From positions 62,001 through 126,000 of the forward strand of contig NC_091887.1 of the NCBI RefSeq assembly GCF_019399895.1: 64,000 nucleotides of DNA, read 5' to 3'. The notes beneath the pieces were generated by a model, which worked only from the letters and a program-made list of their open reading frames with translations, ran no database searches and was not told the DNA's origin. A program made the translations under genes and the position numbers. Shown one piece after another: positions 36,206 to 47,492 of this stretch; the first letter of the stretch is position 1; the number at the start of each line of letters is the position of its first letter. The DNA comes from Cardiocondyla obscurior (Eukaryota > Arthropoda > Insecta > Hymenoptera > Formicidae).

Positions 36206-37157
36206 ATGACGGTGAATTTCACGAATTTATATTTTTTATATTTATTTGCAATATATATTAATTTTTAATTATAATTTTTATAAGTAATGCTCTAAAATTG
36301 TTCTGGCGAAATTATATATATAATTCTGTTGGAATATCAGTTGTAGCAATTATTTTTTATTTAATAAAATATGGTTTTTTTCTGAATATTTAATTTGATA
36401 TTTTGTATAGATTAAAAAAGGTAAGGCACAGACTAAGGGTGCCAAGCAAATAAAGGAGGACAATATCTCTACACTTAGCTTTTACATATATATGGCTTTG
36501 GGCACAATGGGAATTTATTTCGCCGTAATAATGGTGCTATTTGAATTTACTACGCTGACGATAGTAAGTCTTGTGTCGAATAAATGAACTATTGCAGCCA
36601 TAAAACCTTCTTAACTGTATGCATTACATTGTTATTGCAGAGTTTGACAACATTCTCTGCAATTGTATACATAGGAAGTTATCAATTTATGTCATACATG
36701 GCTCGTTCTACATATTCAGAATCTGGTCAGCTCTTGGATCCAGGTGTTGATCTCAATATGGAAGGTGGCATAGCAGAGTAAGTATTGACTACAATAAACC
36801 ACTGTCTGACATTTTTTATCAAATCATTATTTTACTTACAGACATGTTAAAGATTTAATTATATTGACATCAGGAGTGCAAATTCTATCTCTCATTTCAA
36901 ATTATTTCTGGTTATTGTGGCTTTTGGTAAGAACATGGTTATAATTTTCTTTATTTAACATTATAAAGAAATTATATATATATGTAAAATTTTTGTTATA
37001 TATCTTTGAAATCTTACAGGTACCAATGAGAGGAAGCTGGATACTTTGGAAACAAATTTGGGCCCCATGGTTCTTTGCTCAGCCACAAGAACAATCAGAG
37101 ATGAGTGATAAGAAGATGCGCAAATTAGAAAGAAAAATGGCAAAACGATACCAATAA
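36206..37157 (+). CDS. TMEM208: Transmembrane protein 208 homologue
   Basis: ER membrane protein family linked to the SRP-independent (SND) targeting route and to autophagy and ER stress in other animals. Proposed exons: 36,206-36,211 (ATG ACG), 36,411-36,563, 36,641-36,777, 36,842-36,926 and 37,020-37,157, all with GT-AG borders and consistent phases, giving 172 aa (human about 173). Diagnostic segments are KGKAQTKGAKQI near the N-terminus, the motif DLNMEGGIAEHVKDLI, and a basic C-tail KKMRKLERKMAKRYQ. Two or three hydrophobic stretches match the family topology. The 2-codon first exon is the least certain part. It is the first conserved gene beyond the subtelomeric repeats and converges with the BTB-FLYWCH gene. 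Confidence 0.88.
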
Positions 37158-38528
37158 AAATTTATCATTGTTATGCAGTGAGAAAAATTTTATTGAATGA
37201 TTATTTAATCAAGAGATGGGTAATAAATTTGAGAATGAAAAACAATGAAAGAAGAAAACAAACGTTAAGATTTTTTTCTTGATGTTTAACACATTGAAGT
37301 TGTGCAATAAGTTTAGCATTTATATAAGATAAAAGTAAATACAACAAAAATTCATCTTTTCCTTTTAGAACAAATTTTAGCAGACTGCCAATTCTTTTTA
37401 TATATTTAAACGAATTGAGAATATTCTTTTTATTTAATAATTATAATACTTGTAAATTTATTCCTATATAAGTCAAAGGGGTAATACCGTTCCTACGTAT
37501 TTCAATATAATTATTTTTAATGTAAATAATTTGTTATATTAATGTAAATATTTTTTATAATTGTAATAATATTATAATAATGCTCAATTTTTTTAAATCA
37601 ATTACTTGCGTATAAAAATGTGAATAAATGATGAACAGGTGCTTTTGTGAAAAACAATAACGAATGTCGTTAAAGCGCGGTGATGGATGGAAATAAAAAT
37701 TATATTAATATACATATATATTAATTAATTCTATAAGATATATTAATATATATACATAATTATATTTAACGGTATAAATAGATCATTTGCTATTTATTAA
37801 ATTGTGGAAGTTGTTGATTCAACGCATCACAGTTGCATTTAAATCTGCCGAACCTTATAATTACATATTTATTTGGGAATGAAAACTTATGTTTAGCGTG
37901 TAATTGGCATTGTCTGAACAATTATAGGCTTATTTATATTAATCGTTGGGAACTATTCTCTATACATTGGTCGTGGAATGTTTTTATATGTATAATCGTA
38001 TAATGCAACAAATTTTAATCTCCATTAAAATTAGGCCAACGTTTGTACTTCAACGTCAAACATCCGTTAAATTCACAGCTTTTGTTTTGGCTTTTACGTA
38101 TACACATACACTGTCAATTTGCAACTGGAACAGCCAGTAGGTATCTACTTTCGTATAAAAAAAATTTATTCTTGTTTTACTCGACTGTTAAAAAAAAATT
38201 AAAATACAATTAAAAAAAAAAATTAATACATTTAAACGTATTTTTTCTCACACTTACAAATGTGATGTCCTATTAGAATGATTTAGGATCGATTATCAGT
38301 CGTTCTGTATATGTGTAACATGTATATATGTACATATACATATGTTACACAAAAAATTTTTACATTTCAGTATAAATTAGATGAAAAAAAGTATGCCACT
38401 AATGTTTTTCCAACTATAAGCGTATTGTCTGTTCCAATTACTATATATCGACAAATATATCTACATATAAAAACTATGACGTATATAAATGGATAAAAGA
38501 CATCTTAAAATGCATCGTGAAACAATTC
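37158..38528. other. Intergenic / 3' UTR region, AT-rich
   Basis: Space between the convergent TMEM208 and BTB-FLYWCH genes. It is AT-rich, with TA-rich simple sequence around 37,700-37,760 and oligo-A runs near 38,160-38,220. I see no conserved coding exon. Most of it is probably 3' UTR of the two genes. Confidence 0.5.
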
Positions 38529-39768
38529 TTATACAATATCGGTATCTAACCCTTTCTTTTTCCTGTAATCGTATTCAGATTGATAACTCGGGGGATGATT
38601 ATGTTCGTGTACCCCTGTCGGCATGAACCTCTCGGCAATCACCGAACATTTGCCGCGGCAACCGCGATGTTGCTCCGCGCAACGGTAGTGCGAACTGTTG
38701 TAAACTTTAGAACGGGAAGTCAAATTGTATACGTATCCCCCATGAACCAGTTGCGGCCGACCTCTGGCAGATAATCTATAGATCACTGGTTCTACAGCTG
38801 CAAATTTTCATCAATTTTTTTTACTGAGATTTGTTTTATGGACAATGATCAAGTTATTGACAAATATTTATTTCATCTGGAAATTAATATCTAACAAATG
38901 TACAATGTACCTGTTTGTTGGAACGAGTGTCCTTCCAAATTTTGTTCATTAGTTAATTTAATTATTTTCTCATTATCTACATAATTAATAGCCTCGGTGG
39001 TCTCACTATGTCTAATATTTTTTTCACTGTTCAAATCATTAGCATTTCTTTCATCGTTATCTATTAAGACACAGACGTCATCCTTGCTGTTAACATTTGA
39101 TTCATTTCTTAATTTCTTGCTTGAATTGTAATCATATTCAGGCAAATGTTTTTTCCTTGTTTTAGTGTTTTTCTTAGCTATCCTCTGAGAATGTGCAGAT
39201 TCATCTAATACTTTATTACTGTTGCATAATTCAGATGACATATCTACCTTGTTTTGCTTGTTTGGAATGTCAAATACAGTTACATTCTCAGAATTGTGCA
39301 TATCAGGCATATCAGTATAATTATTTAACAATGGTATAATTTGTTCCTCACCACCCACTAATCCTTTTATTTGCAGCATCTGTGCCAATTTAAGGAAATT
39401 AGGTAAGTCTTCCTGTTTGACATTTACCTCTCCTTGGTACATAAACTTTAGCAGAGATGTTATTTCTGTATATTTAACATCTTTCAATATTATCACTGGA
39501 TGCTGACAAGGATTTTCCTATAAAACAAGCCAAGCTGTTATATAAGTGTCATTTTATTTACAGAGTGTTATTAAATATGTTATACCTTAAATATATTTTT
39601 AAAATAAGGACTGCACACAGAAAGAACTAGCTTATGGACAGCTAACAACTGTCCTTCGACAGCTAGTGTCACATCAACTAGATCATTCTCACTCAGATGA
39701 GAAAGAAAGCCAGAGGTCAAGTTGCTGGAAAAGTTATTCCATTTCAAAGAGAATTCCTTTGATGACAT
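38529..39768 (-). CDS. BTB/POZ protein with C-terminal FLYWCH zinc finger
   Basis: Insect BTB (ttk-group) nuclear factor, like the mod(mdg4)/lola class. Proposed exons on the minus strand: 39,768-39,586, 39,517-38,911 and 38,797-38,529, phases 0 and 1, 352 aa. Residues 1 to about 115 form the BTB domain (start SSKEFSLKWNNF; then VDVTLAVEG, HKLVLSVCSPYF, LKFMYQGEVNV, FLKLAQMLQIKGL). The middle is a low-complexity acidic/basic linker with a nuclear-localisation-like KKNTKTRKKH. From about 267 to 335 there is a FLYWCH-type finger (GGYVYNL, YRC, GCRGKC, HEHNH), with the usual Trp replaced by Tyr. I start at the Met of SSKEF, as in family members, not at an in-frame Met eight codons upstream. Alternative C-terminal exons are common in this class and could lie elsewhere. 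DNA binding is inferred. Confidence 0.85.
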
Positions 39769-40939
39769 TATTGTGGCTATATTTCTCAGCATCCAAGTAA
39801 ATTAACCTTCAACAATACAAGTGTACTCTTGATTAAAAACAACTTCTTACACTCTGATAAAAAAAAACCAAAGTGTGAAAAAATTTAATAATAAAAAAGA
39901 AAGAAAGAAAAAAAGAAAGGAAAGGAAAAATCAAGTAAAATATTTTCTGACGTTTAAAGGCGATTAATTCAACAATACATACAATTAGTACACATTTGCA
40001 ATGCATGCAAATATTTGTGTAATAAATACAACCAAAAACTCGAAGAATCATTTCTCAGCAAATGTGATAAAAAAAAAAAACTTTATCTCAACTCGGCTAT
40101 TATTTTACTATTTAAGATATTCGCGTATATTTTAATAATTAATTTGCTTTAAATCCCAGAAATCGTTCACAAATAATCTCAATAACTCCATATTATACTT
40201 ATCTAATCTTAATTAGTTCAAGAACCGTGACAATAACTCTTATCATCGGGCAACTGAATAAATTACCTATTTATCAAAACGTGACTCTCGTGTCGTCAAC
40301 GAGGACGCACCTATTTTGCAATAGCTGCAAGTAGCTGTCAAACATTTCTGTCACGAAAGAGAAAGATACGATGAGAAGGAAGAACAGATTGTCATCGTGC
40401 CGCCTAGATTACCCATTTTTTTTTTTTTTTCTCATGCTTCCCAGCTTTCCTCATTGGTCGAGATCTTCTTTGGAGCTCAATCGCGCAAAGCTAGACGCAA
40501 TTCAAAGACGCAAACGCGACAGCGCGATCCATTCCACCTAGAGTTGTATTCTCCAGTTTATTCGTAACTATTTATAAATGACATCGCGTATAAAAATATA
40601 TCAATTATAAAAAAAAAAGACTGAAATAAATAACAATTAAGAAGAAGCCAAGAAATTAATTTCTAAAATTTTATGAAAGTGTTCGAGAGAGATGTAATTA
40701 CAATATTGACAATACGAAACTTTCCAGAAAGGAAGGAAGAAGAAAGTCATGACCAAGTAACCTAAATATCTCAACTATAAGTTTAACGTGTCTCATTCTC
40801 ATTCAGCGATTTGCGTGCGTGTGTAAAGCTGGCAGTGATCAAGGCTCTTCGTTTTTTATTATTAATCACAGTTGTAAATTATCGTAATTAATTTATCGTT
40901 AGATCAACGTTAGCAAGAGAGATTGATTAACCGACCAGA
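39769..40939. other. Divergent promoter region, BTB / sulfotransferase
   Basis: About 1.2 kb between divergent start codons. It contains AT-rich sequence, an A/G-rich stretch (about 39,895-39,930), a T-run at about 40,417-40,430 and a more GC-rich part at 40,280-40,550. It probably holds both 5' UTRs and promoters. No coding exon is seen. Confidence 0.45.
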
Positions 40940-42498
40940 ATGGCTCGACAACCTCCGAAATATGAACTTCTGCCAGAAGAAAAAACGAAGGAAATGCTAA
41001 AACTGTTTAAAGGCGAGAGAACTGGTTTTGTGCTCGTTGGTCCCAAGAAGTTTTTTTTTCCATCCCAGTACATTGAACAAGGTAATGGGTTTTATAATTT
41101 CGAAATAAGACCGGATGATACATGGATTTTATCCTATCCTAGATCAGGTGTGTATTAATTAAAATTAAATAGAAAATAATATTCTTTTGCAAAGATTTTA
41201 TTAATAATTAATGTTATTTTATTAGGAACTACTGTGACACAGGAGTTAATTTGGCTATTAGCTAACGATTTAAATTTCGAAAAAGCAAGAACACATTTCC
41301 TTGCTGAGAGATTCCCTTTTTTCGAGTATGGTGAAATAAAAATAAAAATATAATTAAAACTTTTTTTTTTTTTTTTTTTTTTTTTAATCAAATTGTATCT
41401 TTACTCTTTGCAGATTTAGCTTGTTTAATCATCCTGAACTGACACGTGAATTTTTATCGATAAACAAAGGTGATACTGCAAAGCAACAGCTATGCCTTCA
41501 AATTGCTAAACCTGGATATGAAGTTCTTGCCAAAATGCCATCGCCTAGATTCATAAAAAGTCATTTCCCTTTCAGCATGCTACCTGGAATTTTAGATGTT
41601 GGTTGTAAGGTAATTTGAGATAAAATTTAGTAATATAACAAAAATAATTCTTTAGAACTTTGTTGATGTTTAATAATTTTCTCAAAGGTTGTCTACATTG
41701 CTCGCAATCCGAAAGACGTTGGAACCTCCTGGTATCATCTGAATTGTGCAATAAAGACACAAGGATATATCGGTGATTTTTCCACTTTTTGGGACTATTT
41801 TCAAAATAATTTGAGTAAGTAAAACAATTATTTTACGTAATAAAAATTCTTAATGCTTATTTTCACATTCTGTTATTTCAGCACCTTGGAGTCCATATTG
41901 GGCTCATTTAAAAGAAGCCTGGGCCCTAAGGCATTCAAAAAATCTCCTCTTTATATTTTACGAGGAGATAACGCATGTAAGTGTGAACAAATTTTTTTTT
42001 TTTTTCTTAATGCATCAAGATATTATTTTCAACATATATTCAATACAACCATTCGATATAATTTAATAAAACAATCTTTTTATATCCAATTTTTAATATA
42101 ACTTGCTGCGTAAATAATTTTTTTCTTTTTCTTATGCAATTCATGTCTTGAAGAAAATTGAATCAAATGTTTTCTAGGACTTACCGAAAGCAATTAAAAA
42201 AGTGGCGAAATTTTTGGGTAAAACATATACTGATGCAGAAATTAACAAAGTAGCTGACTATCTGAATATTAATAATTTCCGAAACAATGAAATGGTCAAT
42301 TATTCTGAGTTAAAAGCTTGTGAAATCATAAAAAATGAAAGTTTTGTGAGAAAAGGTATCACTGGAGATTACCAGACTATATTTACTGAAGAATTGACTG
42401 CTAAAGCAGAGAAATGGATTGAGGAAAATCTCAAAGACACCGATTTACGTTTCCCAATTTTTAACAATAATAACGATAACGTAGATAACGATAGTTAG
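40940..42498 (+). CDS. Cytosolic sulfotransferase (SULT1-like)
   Basis: PAPS-dependent sulfotransferase that transfers sulfate to hydroxyl or amine groups of small molecules. Proposed exons: 40,940-41,147, 41,226-41,325, 41,414-41,609, 41,688-41,814, 41,882-41,976 and 42,178-42,498, giving 348 aa, somewhat longer than typical animal SULTs (about 290-300). The 5'-phosphosulfate loop YPRSGTT is at 66-72, the probable catalytic His in KSHFP at 153, the 3'-phosphate motif with R174 and S182 (VVYIARNPKDVGTSW), and the C-terminal RKG...GD at 300-306. The N-terminal extension and the Asn/Asp-rich tail (NNNNDNVDNDS) are extra. The substrate cannot be predicted. AATAAA lies at 42,538, about 40 bp after the stop. 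Confidence 0.93.
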
Positions 42499-42537
42499 AA
42501 ATTTAAGTCAGTAAAATTTAACTTTTAAATAAAGTTT

Positions 42538-42543
42538 GCTAAA
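42538..42543 (+). terminator. Poly(A) signal of sulfotransferase gene
   Basis: Canonical AATAAA about 40 bp downstream of the TAG stop, in a good position for a short 3' UTR. Confidence 0.6.
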
Positions 42544-42728
42544 CAAAACTCATTAATTAAATGTACAAATATATTTACGAGGAATTTGAGAAATATAATG
42601 TATGTACGTATAATTATATTTGCATAATTTTACATAAATAAAAATAATAGAAGGAGAAAGAAGCAATAGTAATTATATACGCGCGTATTCGTATTCTAAT
42701 TTTATTAAACATATTACGCAAGTATATC

Positions 42729-42742
42729 GTTGCGTAGGCAAC
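42729..42742 (+). promoter_or_regulatory. RFX X-box-like site upstream of DRC3
   Basis: GTTGCGTAGGCAAC is an imperfect palindrome. It fits the X-box pattern (GTNRCC, short spacer, RGYAAC) with one mismatch in the left half and a 2-bp spacer. It lies about 170 bp before the DRC3 start codon. RFX factors drive ciliary genes through such sites in animals; function here is inferred from position and gene identity. Confidence 0.6.
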
Positions 42743-42912
42743 GTAAACTAACGTCATCAACGTCATGTGCCATGCCATGTGTCGATAATGAGATGACTGA
42801 GAGAGTTAATTAAACTTGCTGGTATCAACTAATTTATAAAAATCAAAAAATTTTAAGCAACATATAAATTCGTGTAGCTCTATATATATCAAATCTGTGA
42901 GATTGAAACAAA

Positions 42913-45572
42913 ATGCCTAGGGCAGATACAATCAGCGTGTTGCGCAAAGCCACAGAACCCGGTATAATAACACGGAGTATGCTTGTTTCTCTGGCAATCG
43001 AGCAGGGACCAAAAAGAGAAGGCGGTCGACTATTTCTTCTAGACGGAATCGAAATGGATAAACTAGAAGAGATACGCATCGAGTTTCTCAGTACGCAGCA
43101 TATATTATACATCTAACAGTATATATATATATATATATATATATTTAAGAATGTATATACATATAGACTAACGAGCTGATTTGAATAATATAAAATATTT
43201 ATCGTCAGATTATTATTTTTTTTTATTTTTTAAAATTTATCTATAATCTCAAATTAATTCTATATTGCACACGCATTAACCATTATTTATTTGTTAAACT
43301 AATTTTTATTTTTATTTCAAATGTTGGGTCGCAGAGATCTTGAACATTGATCACCTTTGGGTATTAAAAAGCCTGGTCAAACTATCACTATCTCACAATA
43401 TTATCGAGAGAATTGAGAATCTAGATGAGCTTTGCAATCTGAGAGAATTGGATCTTTCATTTAATCGCATTAAAATAATGGAAAACTTGAACAATCTACA
43501 TCAACTAGAGATTTTACTTCTTTACAGAAATGAGATTTCAGTCGTGCAGGGCATAAACGACTTGAAAAAACTGACCATTTTAAATATTGGTAGAAATAGG
43601 ATTGATAATTGGAAGCATGTATGTATGTATGTATGTATGTATGTATGTATGTATGTATGCATGTATGTACGTACGTACGTACGTACATACATACATATGA
43701 TTTAATATTGCGTATTTACTTACACATTTCTTTTTGGCATTGACAATTTAATCTTACATCTGTCAAATTGTCTCAAGTCTAGTTTTAAATAATTAAATAT
43801 GAAGCTAAATTATGATTAAATTTTATTTATACAGGTTGTATATCTACGCGACATCAAATCACTCAAAAGTTTGAACATGTGCGATAATCCTTGCACAGAG
43901 ATGGACGGATACTTAAACTATTTGTTTGCATTTATGCCTCAGTTAATTTACTATCAATACCGAATGATAACCGAAAATGAGCGTCAATCCGGCATAGATA
44001 GGCATTAGTAGATATATTAATTTTAAAAAATTCTTCAAATTTTATGATCTGTACACCATAAATAAATAAATAATTATAACGCTTATTTCTGTAGCCGTGA
44101 GATTAGCAGTCTCGAAGAAAACGAAATAAAAATTCAAACAGAATTGGCGTTGCAACGAAAATTTGAAAAAAAATTTACGCTGTTGACCGCAGCATACGTA
44201 GAAAATCTTGACGGAGATCAGCTATTTCAACAAATGTTTTCTCCCGAAGAAGGTAAATTTATATTTTATATTTTACTACTATCTCTGCATACAATTACAT
44301 AAATTATACGCATTTAGATAACAGTAAAAAATTAGCAAAATATTAACATTTTATTTATAAATTGATACAAATAGCAAATAAAATATTCTCGACAATAAAC
44401 GAAGATACAAAAAATGCATTCGAGGAGTACAAAAAGTCCTTTATTGCAATATGCCACGGATTATGTGAACTAGGTTTACGAGAGAATGATAGGAGAACAG
44501 AGGACATGAGATCATTTCAAGTGGCTGTTAACGAAGACAAGAAAAATACGCAAAACAAAGCTAGAAGGTAAAAGAGAAAACAATTATAAAAATTAAATAA
44601 ATAAGTCTTTTAAAATTCTATATATTTTGACCATGTAACATTTTTTTTTTTTACCGTATGAGAATCGTGGAAGAACTACTTGAGAAAAAGTTACAAGTAT
44701 TTGCGAAAATAAAAATTATAATGGAAGCTTTAGTAGAAAAACAAGAGGAAGAAACTGAAAATGTCGCCGCGAAAGCAATGCAATTATTTAATGAGTTGCA
44801 TGATTTATTGTCAAAGACACAAAATCAATTAATGTCTAAAGAAATTATATTGCATGATCAAATAGAGGTATATACATATACATTAATTTTTATAAAAGAT
44901 AAGCATAAGATTAACTGGATTCAAAAGGATAATTTGTTCGTCTATCAAAAATAGCATATAAACGAGAAGTTTAGAATTAACATGACAAATATGGTTAATT
45001 CATTCCTGAGAAATGCACAAGGACACTTTACCCTGTTACGAAACGCAGAGACTGAATATAACAACGTTATTAGTCAACTAGTTTTGCAACATCTAAGTGG
45101 TTTTGAGGACAAGACGCGCAAACCATTTCATCTTAAAAATCTGTGTTACGACGAGGATACTTTAGCCAGTACTTTTGCTGCTTCACACAATATACGCTTA
45201 CAAGTAAGTATTAAGTTTGCAAATTGTTAAAGCAATGATAATTAATAAACTTAATTTACAGGTAATTAACAATCGAGAAAAATGCATGCTAAACCGAGTT
45301 GAAAATTGGCTTAAAGATCATATTAATCAATTAATCATGTAAGTAATTATCATTTTAATGATAATAAAGTTTTATTCATTTACAATTTAGAGAAGTTTTA
45401 TTAAAAAATGTTAATCGACAGAGATGAAAATGAAAGGAATCGTCAGCAAATATTGGAAATATCGCATTTCTTTAACTTTGAACGGCAACAACAACTTAAT
45501 TCGTTAAGTTTGCCACAAGAGCTAGATTTGGCAAACATTGATCTTGGTGATGACGGTATATTAGAAAATTAA
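42913..45572 (+). CDS. DRC3: Dynein regulatory complex subunit 3 (LRRC48)
   Basis: Subunit of the nexin-dynein regulatory complex of motile cilia and sperm flagella. Proposed exons: 42,913-43,090, 43,335-43,618, 43,835-44,007, 44,095-44,252, 44,375-44,567, 44,663-44,867, 44,955-45,203, 45,262-45,338 and 45,422-45,572. All phases agree, giving 555 aa (human about 523). Residues from about 60 to 155 hold leucine-rich repeats (LSLSHNIIERIENL, LDLSFNRI, LLLYRNEI, LNIGRNRIDN), capped by SLNMCDNPC at about 165-175. The remainder is charged and predicted coiled coil. In insects expression would be expected in testis and chordotonal neurons. The intron-2 donor lies inside a GTAT microsatellite. The exon-6 acceptor (GTATGAG) is weak but the phase fits. 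AATAAA lies at 45,617. Confidence 0.93.
43617..43698. repeat. GTAT/TACG microsatellite at splice donor
   Basis: (GTAT)n interrupted by GCAT, then a GTAC/GTACGTAC stretch and an inverted ACAT run. The first GTATGT is the 5' splice site of DRC3 exon 2, so many alternative donors are stacked in register. Confidence 0.9.
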
Positions 45573-45616
45573 ATTGTTTGAAATTGTTTTCTGATAATAC
45601 CGAACAAAATTCAGAA

Positions 45617-45622
45617 AATAAA
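45617..45622 (+). terminator. Poly(A) signal of DRC3
   Basis: AATAAA 45 bp after the TAA stop, followed by A-rich and (TA)n sequence. Confidence 0.55.
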
Positions 45623-45651
45623 ATTGATGTTGCATTTAACGCAGTATCGAG

Positions 45652-45658
45652 AGAAAAA

Positions 45659-45712
<54 letters not shown>
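45652..45712. repeat. Poly-A and (AT)n microsatellite
   Basis: An A-run followed by about 22 AT dinucleotides between the convergent DRC3 and ECI1 genes. Confidence 0.95.
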
Positions 45713-45808
45713 TAATATAAAATATAATACATTTGTATGAAACAGTGTGTATAAAACCTTGATTAAAAAAAATATAAAGCAGGAATATATAGTCTCTTAT
45801 CGAGATAT

Positions 45809-46988
45809 TTACTGCCGTTTCTGCTTTAAACGTTCAACATAAAGTTTTAGGCCAGCTTGTACTTTTGGTGATAATATATAATTCACAAATGTATCAATGT
45901 CAGCTTCCTTATTATTTTCCATCCACTGTATCAAGTCTTTTCTTAATTCTAACTTGGTTAAACTTCTTGCCAAACCTTAACCAATAATATGTTGTTAGTA
46001 ACATAATTATTAATGTCTACAAAATGTAAAAAAAAAAATAAAATATAATTCATTATATTCTTACGTGGTATGCTATCGTAAGATAATATGTAATTTTTGC
46101 ACTTTTTGATCGCGTCTGTTTTATTTTCAGCGAGCTCATCCACAAGTCCAAGCTGTAATGCTTTTTCAGGATTAAATTGTAATCCTCTGAAATAATAACA
46201 ATTACACGAGTGAGATCTCGTCACTCACATATAATATTTATTAAGTACATCATGTATGTATTTATTTAATATTTTATGTACCTTAAAAGCGCTAATTCAG
46301 CTTGTCTATAACCTAACACTGAGATATACATGTCTCTGAACCATTTTGGAGCAATTATACCCAATTGTGTTTCATTCAATCCTATAGTATATTTACCTTC
46401 AACCATAACCCTATATTCTGTAGATATTGCCAGCATACAACCTCCAGCAGGGCTGGAACCCTAAATTAATTTCATTAAATATTGCAGAGATATTCTGCAT
46501 ATAAATATGTGTATATTTGAAAAGTTGTATACATTGATAGCAGTAGCAATTGGTATGGCTGAACTATAAATAGTCAACCAAGTATCTTGTAACATTTTCC
46601 AGAAATCAACAAGTTTCATTTTATCAGTCGTAAACATTTCTGTGACATCTAGTCCTGCTGAGAATACAGTTGACAAAGACGACGTCAATATAATGCCTTT
46701 ACTACGACTGTTTTGAGCCTCCAGCAAGGATGTTTTCAATTCACTCAACAGTTCTATGTTCAAAGTATTAACAGGTTTTTTTGCCATAGATATAATATCA
46801 ATCTCTGTTCAATCAAATAAATAAAATTTAGAAAAGAAAAAAACCCAAGTGTCGGCAGGTTCATAAAAGTATCGAGTCACCTAACCTGTATCATTGTCTT
46901 GTGTACTTTCAATATACTTGAAACCTGTAGCATAAGATCTTCGAAGGCACATTTGGCCTCTAGCAATCAGTGCCTTCAATATTGTCAT
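45809..46988 (-). CDS. ECI1: Enoyl-CoA delta isomerase 1, mitochondrial
   Basis: Crotonase-fold enzyme that moves cis-3 or trans-3 double bonds to trans-2 enoyl-CoA, needed for beta-oxidation of unsaturated fatty acids. Exons on the minus strand: 46,988-46,886, 46,804-46,533, 46,460-46,282, 46,186-46,065 and 45,975-45,809, giving 280 aa. The N-terminus is a basic, serine- and Arg-containing presequence (MTILKALIARGQMCLRRSYA). The first oxyanion-hole segment is FSAGLD (84-87), the second GSSPAGGC (126-133). The likely catalytic Glu is in LNETQLGI (E155). C-terminal VERLKQKRQ matches the family. It diverges from the HMG-box gene with about 500 bp between starts. Confidence 0.92.
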
Positions 46989-47492
46989 AATGACTAACAA
47001 AGGGGGAAAAAAAAAAAATAGATCTTTCTAATATCCAAGTATTAGATATAGTTAAATTCTATAATAAAATTCATGTTTTATCGAACTTGCAAGTAAACTG
47101 AATGTGCAAGATATATAAATTAATACGAAATTGAAATAATATATGATAATTATTCAGTTTAATGATGTATCTTACCTTTGATATCAATAAAATCTAGCAG
47201 AAATTAACTTTGCTGTGCCCTTTTATTAAACGAGTTTGCTACAGTTTGCTATGAAAGACCTACGTAAGCAGAAACTACGCAAGTATTTATTTCGTGAAAA
47301 ATGTCAATGGAACTCACCGCACGTTCTGCACTAGTTGTGTGCAGTAACTATAGATAGGGTGCACTTTACTCTCCTCGGTGAATTTTGGATCATCGAGACA
47401 GCATCGAGTGTCGTGTTAAATCGTAGTCAAATCAATTTTTCACTTATCTTATCCTCTTGCACGCGCGTTTTTTTACAAGTTTCGTAATTACG
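46989..47492. other. Divergent promoter region, ECI1 / HMG gene
   Basis: About 500 bp between opposite start codons. It contains an A-run near 47,008 and otherwise mixed sequence. It probably acts as a bidirectional promoter. No coding sequence is seen. Confidence 0.5.

Noticed and set aside
36044..36268. 74-codon plus-strand frame upstream of TMEM208
   Set aside because: No similarity recognised; it overlaps the proposed first TMEM208 exon and intron in another frame.
38311..38496. 61-codon plus-strand frame in the 3' region of the BTB gene
   Set aside because: AT-rich, no domain, and antisense to the probable 3' UTR.
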